Source: Aliarcobacter thereius LMG 24486
GTDB taxonomy: Bacteria > Campylobacterota > Campylobacteria > Campylobacterales > Arcobacteraceae
Direction of reading: 5' to 3'
Length of the DNA: 64,000 nt
Assembly: GCF_004214815.1 (NCBI RefSeq)
Contig: NZ_CP035926.1
Span: 868,001 to 932,000 of the forward strand
Part shown: positions 44,299 to 54,220 of the stretch, one piece after another
Position numbering within the stretch: position 1 is the stretch's first letter
Layout: the number at the start of each line of letters is the position of its first letter
Program-made: the position numbers and the translations under genes
The notes under the pieces: model-generated
The model's input: only the letters and a program-made list of their open reading frames with translations
What the model was told of the DNA's origin: nothing
Databases searched by the model: none

Positions 44299-45940
44299 TA
44301 GATAGTGAGATTTTATTCTTACTATTTAGATGATTATTATATATATAGAAATTTGCTAAGACTCTTTTCCCATACTCTCTTGTCTCTTCATAAGATATTG
44401 ACTCCATACTCAAAAATGGTTCAAACATATTTTTATCTTTAAATAAGCCTTTTTTTAATTGACTTTTTGTATATCCAGCTCCACCATTATAAGCATAAGC
44501 TATAAATAAAGGGTTTCCATTAAATTGTTCTATTAAATAATCTAAATGAAAACTTGCATATTTTAAATTTACTTTTGGAATAAATTGTTCATAAATACTA
44601 TAAGGCTCTTTTAACTTTCTTGCTATATCTTTTGATAAAAAAGGCATTATTTGCATAAGACCTTGAGCTCCTGAAATAGATATAGCAGAAGGTATGAATC
44701 TACTTTCTTGTCTTGCTATTGAATATATTAAAACTTCTTTAAAAATTCCCTCTTTTTTTATAATATCACTATAAGGAGTTAAAAAATATTGTGTTTTATA
44801 GTTATTAAATCTTTCTAAAATATATGCTAAATGAGCTTTTGTATGTTGATTATTAAATATATCTTGATATTTATTGAATTTATCTTCATTAAAATCTGTT
44901 CTAATATCTCTTGCTATATTTAGCCAAGCAAAACTATCATAAATACTATAATCTCTATTTTTATCTTTTTTTAGATTATCCAAAGAGTAAATAATATTTG
45001 AATAGTTTATATTTAAAAGCTCTTTAGCATATAAAGAGTACAAATTTGTATCATAACTTTTTCCTAACTCTTCTAAATATGTTTTATCATTTGTTGTAAG
45101 ATATAACCAAAATAGGGCATTGTCTTTTTGACTTCTTAAAAATGATTTTTTATTTGAGATATTAAAAAAATTATTTGCGTATCTTTTATTATTTAAATTA
45201 ATTTCATTTATTCCTAATAAAAAAGAAGAACTAGCAGATAAATTATTATTTTGAGATAAGTGATGAAAAGATTTTTGAATAGTTTTAAAATTATTATTAA
45301 AAACAATAGCTCTTACAAATTTATCAAAATCTTTTTCTAAAACTAATTTATCCAAAAACTCTTTTTTATATGATTTATTAAAATATTTAAGTTTTAAGTC
45401 ATTATTTAAATCAAAGAAAAAATCCAGAAATTTCTTTGGGTTTTTTAAAAGTTCATTATGAATACTACTAGAAGATATTATTTGTAAATTTTCTCTTAAT
45501 TCTCCATTTTCTAGCTTTGAAATAAGAAGATGAAGCTCTTTTCTTGATAGTTTAAAAAGTTTAGATATAGAATCTAGGGATAAATTTATACAATCACTAT
45601 TTTGAGATAATAAAATATCAAATGAAGCATTTTTACAAAACTCTTCCTCTTTATTTATTTCTTTTGGAAATTTTTGTAGATAAACTCTTTCTAAACTAGC
45701 ATTATATGAACCTCTTCTTAGTTCATAAGCAATATCTGCTTCTTCTTTTGTAGTAGAATCATAATTCAAAAATTCAACAATAAAGAAATCTCTTTCACTA
45801 GATTTTGGCTTATCTTGTAACCAAGAAAGTGTTACCTTAAACTCTTTTTGCATAAAATCAACATCTTTTATATTTGCATATAAATAAAAAGATGATGAAA
45901 ATAGAGTAAAAACTATAAAGAGCTTTATTTTATTAAACAT
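44267..45940 (-). CDS. slt: Soluble lytic transglycosylase
   Basis: 557 residues. Signal peptide of about 22 residues (ends YLYA). A long alpha-helical U-domain region to about 400 precedes the catalytic SLT domain: the acid Glu lies in SIARQESRFIPSAISISGAQGLMQIMP, and AYNGGAGYTKSQ and YGKRVLANFYIY follow. It cuts murein to anhydromuropeptides in the periplasm. Its 3' end overlaps the lipoprotein gene by 32 bases and includes a 9 bp hairpin (44302-44325) that may serve as the other gene's terminator. Confidence 0.92.
   Translation of the reverse strand: MFNKIKLFIVFTLFSSSFYLYANIKDVDFMQKEFKVTLSWLQDKPKSSERDFFIVEFLNYDSTTKEEADIAYELRRGSYNASLERVYLQKFPKEINKEEEFCKNASFDILLSQNSDCINLSLDSISKLFKLSRKELHLLISKLENGELRENLQIISSSSIHNELLKNPKKFLDFFFDLNNDLKLKYFNKSYKKEFLDKLVLEKDFDKFVRAIVFNNNFKTIQKSFHHLSQNNNLSASSSFLLGINEINLNNKRYANNFFNISNKKSFLRSQKDNALFWLYLTTNDKTYLEELGKSYDTNLYSLYAKELLNINYSNIIYSLDNLKKDKNRDYSIYDSFAWLNIARDIRTDFNEDKFNKYQDIFNNQHTKAHLAYILERFNNYKTQYFLTPYSDIIKKEGIFKEVLIYSIARQESRFIPSAISISGAQGLMQIMPFLSKDIARKLKEPYSIYEQFIPKVNLKYASFHLDYLIEQFNGNPLFIAYAYNGGAGYTKSQLKKGLFKDKNMFEPFLSMESISYEETREYGKRVLANFYIYNNHLNSKNKISLSTIFQNLKQHH
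45111..45118 (+). repeat. Polar octamer AATAGGGC
   Basis: Antisense to slt; Ala-Leu coded GCC-CTA. Confidence 0.6.
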
Positions 45941-45945
45941 AATTA

Positions 45946-46215
45946 TTAGAATAAACTCTTTAAAAATGTTTCTAAAAATATTAATGCAAAAATCAATATA
46001 AGTGGAGCTAAATCCATTCCTCCAAAAGTTGTTGGAATAATAGATCTGATTTTTGCATAAACAGGTTCTGTTAATCTATAAAGCATTTGAACTATTGGAT
46101 TATAAGGGTCAGGTCTAACCCAGCTTAAAATTGCTGAGATTATAACAACCCATTTGTATAGAAATATAATACTAAATAAAACAGTTAAAAAAGAGCTAAT
46201 AAGTGCATCTATCAT
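45946..46215 (-). CDS. YggT-family membrane protein
   Basis: 89 residues with two membrane helices (about 5-30 and 66-88). [39 protein letters not shown] is the YggT signature. The family is linked to envelope organisation, osmotic stress or chloroplast division, without defined biochemistry. It overlaps gltX by 4 bases and precedes slt by 5. Confidence 0.88.
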   Translation of the reverse strand: MIDALISSFLTVLFSIIFLYKWVVIISAILSWVRPDPYNPIVQMLYRLTEPVYAKIRSIIPTTFGGMDLAPLILIFALIFLETFLKSLF

Positions 46216-47513
46216 CTTGTGATTTCTCCTATGTAATTTTTAATGAATGGATAAATATCAGTAATATTTGGTCCATTTTCAACACCTGTTAATATATATC
46301 TTAAAGGTTTAAACAAATTTTTACCTTTTAATTGAGTTTGTTCAACTATATAATTCTTTAAATCTTCATACTCTTCAAAATAAGGTGCTTTTTGTAAAAG
46401 TTCTTTTATTAAAGTTGATTCATTTTCAAAACCTTCAAGAGTTGTTTTTATGCTAAAAATATTATCAAGTTTTTCTTTTATATCTTTTATTGTACTTGCT
46501 TCTTCTAAATATAGTTTTGCTAATTTTCCAATACTTTCATCAGCAAAACCTAATATTTTTGATAATCTCATTTCATCAAGAATTTCAATATGCTTTCTAT
46601 TTATAAATCTTAGTTTATCAATATCAAATTTAGCTCCACTTTTTGAAATGCTTTCAATATCAAACCATGAAATAGCTTCTTCAAGTGTAAAAATCTCTTT
46701 TGGAGTTTTATTTCCCATTAGAACTAAATAGTTTGCAATAGCACTTGGTAGGAAACCTTGTTCAATTAACCATTTTACACTACTTGCATCATCTCTTTTA
46801 CTCATTTTCTTACCTGTTTGAGCATTTAAAATTATTGGAAGATGAACATACTTAATCTCTTTTGTATATCCCAAAGATTCTCTAATATGAATCTGTTTTG
46901 GAGTATTTGAAATATGATCTTCTCCTCTAATTACTATTGAAATATCCATTAGCATATCATCAACACTACAAGCATAATTATATGTTGGAGATTTATCTTG
47001 TCTTAAAATAATAAAACTATCTATATCAAATGGTGCATAATCAAATTCACCTTTTAATAAATCTTTGAATTTAATATTATGATCTGGCTTTTTAAGTCTT
47101 ACTGTAAAAGGAGCATTTGTATTTAAAACAGTTTCATCACTTAAGTTTTCACAAAAATTATCATATCTAAAAGGAATGGCTTTTTTTATACTCTCTTCTT
47201 TTAACTCTTCAAGTTTATCATCACTACAAAAACAAGCAAAAGCTTTTTTCTGAGTCATTAATTGTAGTGCCATCTTCTGATGATGTTTTATATTTTCACT
47301 TTGATAAAAAACAGTTTTATAATCAATAGAAAAAAGAGCTAAAATTTCTAAAATTTCTTTATCTTTACCTTCAATATTTCTTGCTTTATCAGTATCTTCA
47401 ATTCTAATAATAAGCCCTTCATTTAACTGTTTTGATACAATATAGTTAAAAATAGCAACTCTTAGATTACCTATGTGCATATCTCCTGTTGGGCTTGGTG
47501 CAAATCTTAGCAT
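46212..47513 (-). CDS. gltX: Glutamyl-tRNA synthetase, probably the tRNA-Gln-specific paralogue
   Basis: 433 residues. The HIGH motif is [14 protein letters not shown] and KMSKR is [10 protein letters not shown]. The protein is a short bacterial GluRS. In H. pylori the gene next to yggT and slt is GluRS2, which charges tRNA-Gln with glutamate for amidation by GatCAB, so by synteny this is likely the same paralogue. No glnS is visible, and tRNA-Gln is encoded at 33.4 kb. Specificity cannot be read reliably from the sequence. Confidence 0.93.
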   Translation of the reverse strand: MLRFAPSPTGDMHIGNLRVAIFNYIVSKQLNEGLIIRIEDTDKARNIEGKDKEILEILALFSIDYKTVFYQSENIKHHQKMALQLMTQKKAFACFCSDDKLEELKEESIKKAIPFRYDNFCENLSDETVLNTNAPFTVRLKKPDHNIKFKDLLKGEFDYAPFDIDSFIILRQDKSPTYNYACSVDDMLMDISIVIRGEDHISNTPKQIHIRESLGYTKEIKYVHLPIILNAQTGKKMSKRDDASSVKWLIEQGFLPSAIANYLVLMGNKTPKEIFTLEEAISWFDIESISKSGAKFDIDKLRFINRKHIEILDEMRLSKILGFADESIGKLAKLYLEEASTIKDIKEKLDNIFSIKTTLEGFENESTLIKELLQKAPYFEEYEDLKNYIVEQTQLKGKNLFKPLRYILTGVENGPNITDIYPFIKNYIGEITR

Positions 47514-47517
47514 ATAA

Positions 47518-48813
47518 TTAATTCCTTACAATAAAAAATGTTAAATTATTTAACTCTGTATGAGTTTTTATATAGTTATTTAAATCTTCAAGTTTTAGAT
47601 TTTGGATTTTCTCAAGCTCATTTTTTGGATAATCTTGAGCTAATCCTTTAAAATCTAAAATAAAAGCTCTATTTAATCGCTGGGCTAAAGTTTCAGTTCT
47701 TAAAGGTTCACTTCCACTTAAGAAGTTTTTAGCAGCTTCTAGCTCCTCTTTTGTAACACCATTTTTTACAAACTCTTCTACTAAAGAGATTACTAACTCT
47801 TTTGCTTCATCACTACTTTCATTTTTTGTTTGTAAATATCCTGTGAAGCTTGAATAAGATTTATTAATATTTATAGATGCATAAGCACTATAAGCTAAAC
47901 CTCTTTTTACTCTTATCTCTTCCATTAATCTGCTTCCAAAACCACTTCCACCAAGAATAAATGAAGCAACTTTTGCTTTATAATTATCTTCTTCTCTTTT
48001 TTGAGCATTAAAAGAGCTTCCAAAATAAATATATGCTTGTTCTGTATCTTTTTTAATGATTTTTAAATCTTTTTTTGAAGTAAAATCAATTCTTTTATCT
48101 TTTTCAATTTTACCAATATTTAAAGAGGTTAATATTGGAGTTAAAATATCTTTTAACTCTTCAAAACTAATATCTCCACCTGCAACTATTGTAAGATTAT
48201 TTAAAGTAAAAGCATTTTTTATAAAGTTTTCTATATCTTTTAGATTTATATTAGATATAGATTCAACAGTTCCACTTGCAGGATTTGCCAAAGGAGTGTT
48301 TTTATAAAGTAGGGCATTTAATCCTTTACTTGCCATATCATCAAAATCGTTCTCTTTTCTTTTTAAATTCCCAATTGCCAAAGTTTTTACTTTTTTTAGT
48401 GCATCTTCACTGAAATTTGGAGATTTAATAAGTTTTTGAAACATATTTATAGCAATATCTCTTTTTTCATTTAAAGAAGATAGTTCTAAAATAAGAGTTT
48501 CAAAACCTATTGAAGAATATAGTGTTATGGCATTTTCATCAAGTTTTTCTGCAAACTTTGTAGCTTTTAAATTACTTGAACCTTCATTTAATATTTTTGA
48601 AGATAAATATGCCAATCCTTGTTTGTTTTCATCTTTTATAAAACCACTATTTTTAAATATAAATTGAATATTTAATATAGGTAAAGATTTTTGTTCTTCA
48701 AAAATAACAGGTATTTTTATACCATTAACTACTAGCTCTTTTTTTGTTGATGCCATTAAACTTCCTTGTAAAATAAAAAAAAATGAAAAGAATATATAAA
48801 ATAATTTTCGCAT
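47518..48813 (-). CDS. M16-family protein without the HxxEH zinc site
   Basis: 431 residues. Signal peptide of about 21 residues, so periplasmic or envelope-located. Two M16 halves are recognisable ([20 protein letters not shown] and [28 protein letters not shown]). At the place of HxxEH the sequence reads [11 protein letters not shown], so the zinc ligands are gone. M16 proteins often work as active/inactive pairs; this would be the inactive partner. It lies 4 bases downstream of mqnC. An octamer ARTAGGGC is spelled by GCC-CTA in GLNALLY. Confidence 0.88.
   Translation of the reverse strand: MRKLFYIFFSFFFILQGSLMASTKKELVVNGIKIPVIFEEQKSLPILNIQFIFKNSGFIKDENKQGLAYLSSKILNEGSSNLKATKFAEKLDENAITLYSSIGFETLILELSSLNEKRDIAINMFQKLIKSPNFSEDALKKVKTLAIGNLKRKENDFDDMASKGLNALLYKNTPLANPASGTVESISNINLKDIENFIKNAFTLNNLTIVAGGDISFEELKDILTPILTSLNIGKIEKDKRIDFTSKKDLKIIKKDTEQAYIYFGSSFNAQKREEDNYKAKVASFILGGSGFGSRLMEEIRVKRGLAYSAYASININKSYSSFTGYLQTKNESSDEAKELVISLVEEFVKNGVTKEELEAAKNFLSGSEPLRTETLAQRLNRAFILDFKGLAQDYPKNELEKIQNLKLEDLNNYIKTHTELNNLTFFIVRN
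48308..48315 (+). repeat. Polar octamer AGTAGGGC
   Basis: Antisense to the M16 gene; Ala-Leu coded GCC-CTA. Confidence 0.6.
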
Positions 48814-48817
48814 TGTA

Positions 48818-49879
48818 CTAAAATCTCTCTAAAACATTATAAGCTGTATCTCTTTTAGCTGGAATTTCTCCAATATCTTTTATTAATCTTATCATTTCGT
48901 CTTGATTCATTCTATTTGCAGCACCTGCAGCTTTTACAACATTCTCTTCCATCATTGTACTTCCTAAATCATTTGCACCAAATTTTAGAGCCATTTGCCC
49001 AATATATGAGCCTTGAGTCACCCAAGAACTTTGTAGATTTTGGAAATTATCCAAGTAAAGTCTAGCAACTGCTAGAAGTCTTAAATATCTATTTGATGAT
49101 TGTGGTTTTATCTCTGGATGTTCTTTTATAAGTTCTGTATTTTCTCCTTGAAAACTCCACATAATAAAAGCTCTAAATCCACCTGTTTTATCTTGTAAAT
49201 CTCTAATGTATTCAAAATGCTTTACTATCTCTTCATCTGTTTCAACGGTTCCAAACATCATTGTTGCAGTTGTTTTCATACCTATAGAGTGTGCATCTTC
49301 ATGAACTTGTAACCACTCTTTTGAGTCTAGTTTTTTTGGAGCAATTATATCTCTTACTCTATCACTTAAAATTTCAGCTCCAGCACCTGGAACAGAGCTT
49401 AAACCTTTTGCTTGAAGTCTTTGTAAAACCTCTTTTTTTGTTATTCTTGATACTCTTGCTATAAAATCAATCTCAATAGATGAGAAACCATGAATAGTGA
49501 TTTGTGGATATTTTGTATTAATATGACTTACCAAATCTTCATAATAGTCAATCTTTAAATTTGGATGAACTCCACCTTGAAAAAGTATTTGAGTCCCACC
49601 AATAGCAAGAAGTTCATCAATTTTTTTATCTATTTCATCAAATTTTAAAACATAAGAATCATCATCTTTTTTATGCCTGTAAAAAGCACAAAACTTACAA
49701 TCTACCCAGCATACATTTGTATAGTTTATATTTCTATCTACTATAAAAGTTGTTAGTTTTTCAGGGTGTAATTCAAGTTTTTTAGCACTTGCTAATTGTG
49801 CAAGTTCTAATAAAGGAGCATTTTTTATCAAGTAAACTGCTTCTTCATTTGTTAATCTTTTTGTAAAATCTATTTTCAT
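48818..49879 (-). CDS. mqnC: Cyclic dehypoxanthine futalosine synthase
   Basis: 353 residues from ATG 49879, 1 base after the bamA stop; an upstream in-frame ATG at 49930 would overlap bamA. The radical SAM motif CWVDCKFCAFYR (C57, C61, C64) and GGTQILFQGGVHP, RVSRITKKEVLQRLQAKGLSSVPGAGAEIL identify MqnC. It cyclises dehypoxanthine futalosine in the alternative menaquinone pathway used by Campylobacterota. No other mqn gene is in the window. Confidence 0.93.
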   Translation of the reverse strand: MKIDFTKRLTNEEAVYLIKNAPLLELAQLASAKKLELHPEKLTTFIVDRNINYTNVCWVDCKFCAFYRHKKDDDSYVLKFDEIDKKIDELLAIGGTQILFQGGVHPNLKIDYYEDLVSHINTKYPQITIHGFSSIEIDFIARVSRITKKEVLQRLQAKGLSSVPGAGAEILSDRVRDIIAPKKLDSKEWLQVHEDAHSIGMKTTATMMFGTVETDEEIVKHFEYIRDLQDKTGGFRAFIMWSFQGENTELIKEHPEIKPQSSNRYLRLLAVARLYLDNFQNLQSSWVTQGSYIGQMALKFGANDLGSTMMEENVVKAAGAANRMNQDEMIRLIKDIGEIPAKRDTAYNVLERF

Positions 49880-49880
49880 A

Positions 49881-52136
49881 TTAAAAAGTTGCTCCAATTG
49901 AAAATTCAAAAGAAGATGTTTCATCACCATCTTCTTTCATAAGTGGTTTAGCAAAAATCAATTGAAGTGGACCCATAGGAGAGATCCACTCAAGTAAAAT
50001 TCCTGTACCAGCTCTTGTAACATCATCAAAATTATTTTGACCTATCATAGCATAATCAATAAAAGCTCCCCATCTCATTTTAGCACTTGGAACTAGGGGA
50101 AAACTTATCTCTGCACTATTTGACCACATCTTTTTATAAGGATTTTGTCTAATTCCATCTTCATTTTTAGGAAAGGCATAAGATTTATAACCTCTTAAAG
50201 TTCTAGGACCTCCAAGATATAATGAATCTCCTTGATTAATTTGTCCATTATCAATAATAACTCTTGCTTGAGTTTTAAATCTAAATACCCAATCAAGATC
50301 TGTTAAATCTTCTAAAGAGTAAAAATATCTAATATTTGCACTTGGTTTTATATATTTTGAATCTCCACCAACTCCAGCATATTCGACAGAAAAGTTTGCT
50401 CTAAAACCACTTGTAGGAAAATAGTAGTCATTCGTATTATCAAAGTTTATATAAGGAGTTATAGAACTATTTGTATAATCTTGATCTTCATAAGGTAATC
50501 TTTCAGATGCTATAATCTTATCTTTTTCTCCTTGATTATATTTATATGATTCTTCAATAAAATCAAGGCTATAAGTAGCACCTAGATAAGTATTCCTAAA
50601 AATCTCTTTTCCGATACCCAAAGAGAAACCTTTACTTTTAAGTTCTTCATCATACATTCTTTTTCTAATCTCATAATCTCTTCTAAATGCTGTAATACTT
50701 CCATTATAATCACTATCATTAATAGCTGGGTTTGAAAGACTTAATTCATAAACATTTGATCTTTTTGATATATCAGCACTTAAAGCAAGTCTTAAACCAC
50801 TTCCAAAAATATTTGAATCACTAATTGAACCATTAATCATAAATTTATCATATGAACCATATCCACCACCAAGCATTAAGCTTCCTGTTGGTGCTTCTTG
50901 TACTTTTACAAGTAAGTCCATCTTATCTTCACTAACTCTTTTTTCTTCTAAAATAACATTTTCAAAAAAACTAGTTCTTCTTAACCTATTTTTAGAATCA
51001 TTAATATCTGTAAGGCTATATAAATCTTCAGGTGCTAAAAGAACATTTCTTCTAATAACTCTATCAAGAGTTCTACTGTTTCCAGAAATTTTTACATCAT
51101 TTATATATACTTTTTTTCCTGGAATTGCATTAAATATTACATCAACTTTATGAGTTTGTTCATCTTTTTTTAGATCAAACATAACTTCAGCATAAGCATA
51201 ACCTTTATTTGCAATTTGAGTTTTTATATACTCTTGATCTTTTCTTAGTTTAGCAATATTAAAAATATCATCTTTTTCTATTTTCAAATTTGCATGAAGT
51301 TTATCTATATCAACAATTGAAGCATCAGCAAATATTCTTATGTCATTTACAGTGTATGCTTCACCTTCACTTATAAAAAGGCTCATTTTAGCTTGATTTG
51401 ACGCAAAATCTATACTCATATAAGGTTCTTTCACAACAGCATCAAGGAAGCCTTTTTCAAAATATAAGTCATTTACTCTTCTTGAATCATATTTTAATTG
51501 ATCAATCTTTAATTCACCATTACTTCTTCCAAACCACCAAGAAAACCATTGTTGTTCTCTATTTGCTAAAACAGTATTAAAATGTTCTACATTTAAATTT
51601 TTAGCACCATAAAAGTTTTGTTCTTTTATGATTATTTCATCACCCTTATTAACATTTATAATAATACTAATTGAGTTATCATTTAAATTTTCAATATCAA
51701 CTTCTACCACAGAGTTTATATATCCCTCTTGTTCTAAAATTTCAAGAAGAATTTTTTTTGCTTCTTTAATTTTTTTTGGGCTATACATTGAACCTTTGTT
51801 TAATTTAATAATCTTTTTTATTGCATCTTTCTCTTCAGTTCTCGTTTTATAACCTTTAATATCAACATTTGCAATAGATGGTTTTTCTTTGAATATGAAT
51901 TTAATATTTCCATTTTCATGTTCTATATAAATATCTTCAAAGTAATCAAAACTAAAAAACTTTTTTAAAGCATCATTTAATTTATTTTCATCTAAAACTT
52001 CATCAACTTTAATATCAACCATCTCCGAAAGACTTTGTTCAGATATTCTGCTTGAACCTACATACTCGATAGCTTTTACCACTGTTGCATTAAGTGAAGA
52101 TGCTATAAAAATAAATAAAATAATAAATTTCTTCAA
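49881..52136 (-). CDS. bamA: Outer membrane protein assembly factor BamA
   Basis: 751 residues. Signal peptide of about 17 residues. Five POTRA-like repeats (about 20-340) are followed by an Omp85 barrel with GDSLYLGGPRTLRGYKSY (the RGF-like loop) and a C-terminal Phe (SFEFSIGATF), as needed for barrel insertion. It inserts beta-barrel proteins into the outer membrane. It starts the bamA-mqnC-M16 unit and is divergent from tyrA. Confidence 0.96.
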   Translation of the reverse strand: MKKFIILFIFIASSLNATVVKAIEYVGSSRISEQSLSEMVDIKVDEVLDENKLNDALKKFFSFDYFEDIYIEHENGNIKFIFKEKPSIANVDIKGYKTRTEEKDAIKKIIKLNKGSMYSPKKIKEAKKILLEILEQEGYINSVVEVDIENLNDNSISIIINVNKGDEIIIKEQNFYGAKNLNVEHFNTVLANREQQWFSWWFGRSNGELKIDQLKYDSRRVNDLYFEKGFLDAVVKEPYMSIDFASNQAKMSLFISEGEAYTVNDIRIFADASIVDIDKLHANLKIEKDDIFNIAKLRKDQEYIKTQIANKGYAYAEVMFDLKKDEQTHKVDVIFNAIPGKKVYINDVKISGNSRTLDRVIRRNVLLAPEDLYSLTDINDSKNRLRRTSFFENVILEEKRVSEDKMDLLVKVQEAPTGSLMLGGGYGSYDKFMINGSISDSNIFGSGLRLALSADISKRSNVYELSLSNPAINDSDYNGSITAFRRDYEIRKRMYDEELKSKGFSLGIGKEIFRNTYLGATYSLDFIEESYKYNQGEKDKIIASERLPYEDQDYTNSSITPYINFDNTNDYYFPTSGFRANFSVEYAGVGGDSKYIKPSANIRYFYSLEDLTDLDWVFRFKTQARVIIDNGQINQGDSLYLGGPRTLRGYKSYAFPKNEDGIRQNPYKKMWSNSAEISFPLVPSAKMRWGAFIDYAMIGQNNFDDVTRAGTGILLEWISPMGPLQLIFAKPLMKEDGDETSSFEFSIGATF

Positions 52137-52201
52137 AAAAATCCTTTAAAAAATAAAGCAATAATATATCCAAAAATAGTTTACATAAATCTAAAATAGG
52201 C

Positions 52202-52207
52202 TATACT
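52202..52207 (+). promoter_or_regulatory. -10 box for tyrA
   Basis: TATACT followed by TTCGCTC, placing the start near 52214 and leaving a leader of about 26 bases with AAGGA before the TTG start. Confidence 0.5.
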
Positions 52208-52239
52208 TTCGCTCATTTTAAAAAGATTAAGGAATAATT

Positions 52240-53070
52240 TTGAATATTGGAATAGTTGGTTTAGGACTAATGGGTGGATCTTTCGCAAAAGCTGTAAAAA
52301 GATATGGAATTGCAAGTAAAGTATATGGTTTTACAAATAGTGGAAAAAATAAAAAAGAGATAGAAGAATTGGCTTTAGTTGATGAATTAGTTGATCTTCA
52401 AACTTTAAAAAAAGTTTGTGATATTATAATACTTTCTATTCCGGTTGATGCTATTATATCGATGTTTCCAGACTTTTTAGATATAGAAAGTGATAAAACA
52501 ATTATTGATATGGGTTCAACAAAAGAGTATATTGTTAAAAATATTCCAGAAAAAATTAGAAAAAACTTTATAGCAGCTCACCCAATGACAGGAACAGAAA
52601 AATCTGGACCAAGAGCATCAATAGATAATTTATATGAAGGTAAAACAGTAGTTTTATGTGATTTAGAAGATAATGAAAATAAACATGTAAATAGAGCATT
52701 TAAGATTTTCCAAGAAATAGGTATGAGAATTGTTGTTATGGATAGTAAAGAGCATGATATTAATGCTTGTTATATATCGCATCTTCCTCATCTAATCTCG
52801 TTTTCATTGGCAAATACTGTTATGAGTTATCAAAATCCTAAAGAGATTATTGCTCTTGCAGCAGGTGGATTTAAAGATATGAGTAGAATTGCAAAATCAA
52901 GTCCAAGAATGTGGGGAGATATTTTTAAACAAAATAGAGAAAATATGCTTGAATCTATAAAATCATTTGAAGAACAGATGAGTAGAGCAAAAAAAATGAT
53001 TGAAGATGAAAGATATGATGAACTTGAAGAGTGGATGAAAAAGGCAAATACTCTACATGAAATTTTATAA
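52240..53070 (+). CDS. tyrA: Prephenate dehydrogenase
   Basis: 276 residues from a TTG start (AAGGA 7-8 bases upstream). The NAD motif GLGLMGGSFAKAV, the DMGSTKEYIV segment, HPMTGTEKSGP and CYISHLPHLISFSLA with the catalytic His are typical. It makes 4-hydroxyphenylpyruvate for tyrosine. The gene stands alone; its stop lies in a convergent stem-loop shared with folP. Confidence 0.93.
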   Translation: MNIGIVGLGLMGGSFAKAVKRYGIASKVYGFTNSGKNKKEIEELALVDELVDLQTLKKVCDIIILSIPVDAIISMFPDFLDIESDKTIIDMGSTKEYIVKNIPEKIRKNFIAAHPMTGTEKSGPRASIDNLYEGKTVVLCDLEDNENKHVNRAFKIFQEIGMRIVVMDSKEHDINACYISHLPHLISFSLANTVMSYQNPKEIIALAAGGFKDMSRIAKSSPRMWGDIFKQNRENMLESIKSFEEQMSRAKKMIEDERYDELEEWMKKANTLHEIL

Positions 53071-53096
53071 ATAGTATAAGTTAATTTATACTATTT
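53069..53096. terminator. Bidirectional stem between tyrA and folP
   Basis: AAATAGTATAA and TTATACTATTT form a perfect 11 bp stem with a 6-base loop across the stops of both convergent genes. Confidence 0.7.
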
Positions 53097-54220
53097 ATTG
53101 CTTCAAAGACTTTAATTGCTTGAAAATGCTCTTTAACATCATGACATCTTATAATAGAAGCACCATTTCTAAGTGATTCAAGATGAATTGCCAATGTTCC
53201 GCTAAGTCTATTTTCAATAGAACTAGGGCTTATCATATTAATCATAGATTTTCTACTAGCACCAATTAAGAGTTCATAGCCAAAATGTTTAAAATGCTCT
53301 AGGTTTTTGAGTAAAAGTAGATTATGTTCTAAATTTTTTCCAAAACCAATACCTACATCTAATATTAAATCTTTTATTCCAAAATTTTCTGCTTTTTTAA
53401 CTCTTTCTTCAAAAAAACTATCAATTTCTATAATTAAATCATCATATTTTGGATTGTTTTGCATATTTGTTGGATCATTTTGCATATGCATAATAACAGC
53501 TTTTGCATCATATTTTGCAATAATTTTACAAACTTCATCATTTTGTAAGCCTGTAATATCATTTACAATTTTAAATCCACAATTTAATACATAATCTATT
53601 GTTTTTGGTGAATAAGAATCTATTGAAAAATCTACTTTTTCATAAAGTTTATGTTTATAAATTAAATCAGCTGTATTTTTAACTCTTTTTAACTCTTCAT
53701 CTTCTCCTGTGTAAATACTTCCAGGACGACTTGAAACAGCACCAATATCAATTATATTTGCACCATCATCTATTTGAGATAAAATTTTATCTAAAACTTC
53801 ACTCTCTTTTGTTCTACTCTTATCAAAAAAAGAGTCACTGTTTAGGTTTAAAATACCCATTATTTTAGTTTCATAATTCTCTTTTTGTATAAACTTTTTT
53901 AGATTCTTTGCTAAATCTTTTAGCCCAAAAGGCTGTGCTAACTCTTTTTTACTTAAAATTTCAAGATGCTTACTTGAAGCAATTAATAAAGCATCTACAT
54001 ATTTCTCTTTTGCAACTACAACTCCTTCTGGAACTGCCAAATCAGCCCCAATAGATAATGCATCTTGCTTTAAAATATTTGCAGCACCAACATGTAGGTT
54101 TTTTATAAAAAGAGTATGTATTTTTGTCTTTTTAGACATAATTTTAACTCCACCAATATCACAATCTAAATTTTTTAAAAAATCATCGACTTTCTCTAAA
54201 TTTAATTTATAGATATTCAT
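53081..54220 (-). CDS. folP: Dihydropteroate synthase
   Basis: 379 residues. An N-terminal extension of about 115 residues precedes the TIM barrel: MGILNLNSDSFFDKS, GANIIDIGAVSSRPG, VDFSIDSY, IVNDITGLQNDE, VIMHMQNDP and ELLIGASRKSMI carry the pterin and pABA sites. It makes dihydropteroate for folate. The long N-terminus is usual in Campylobacter-type FolP. The start overlaps holB by 4 bases. Confidence 0.93.
   Translation of the reverse strand: MNIYKLNLEKVDDFLKNLDCDIGGVKIMSKKTKIHTLFIKNLHVGAANILKQDALSIGADLAVPEGVVVAKEKYVDALLIASSKHLEILSKKELAQPFGLKDLAKNLKKFIQKENYETKIMGILNLNSDSFFDKSRTKESEVLDKILSQIDDGANIIDIGAVSSRPGSIYTGEDEELKRVKNTADLIYKHKLYEKVDFSIDSYSPKTIDYVLNCGFKIVNDITGLQNDEVCKIIAKYDAKAVIMHMQNDPTNMQNNPKYDDLIIEIDSFFEERVKKAENFGIKDLILDVGIGFGKNLEHNLLLLKNLEHFKHFGYELLIGASRKSMINMISPSSIENRLSGTLAIHLESLRNGASIIRCHDVKEHFQAIKVFEAINSIN

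Noticed and set aside
49880-49930. Longer MqnC start overlapping bamA
   Set aside because: The overlap encodes the bamA C-terminal Phe strand in another frame, and the ATG at 49879 fits the family start and the 1-base spacing.
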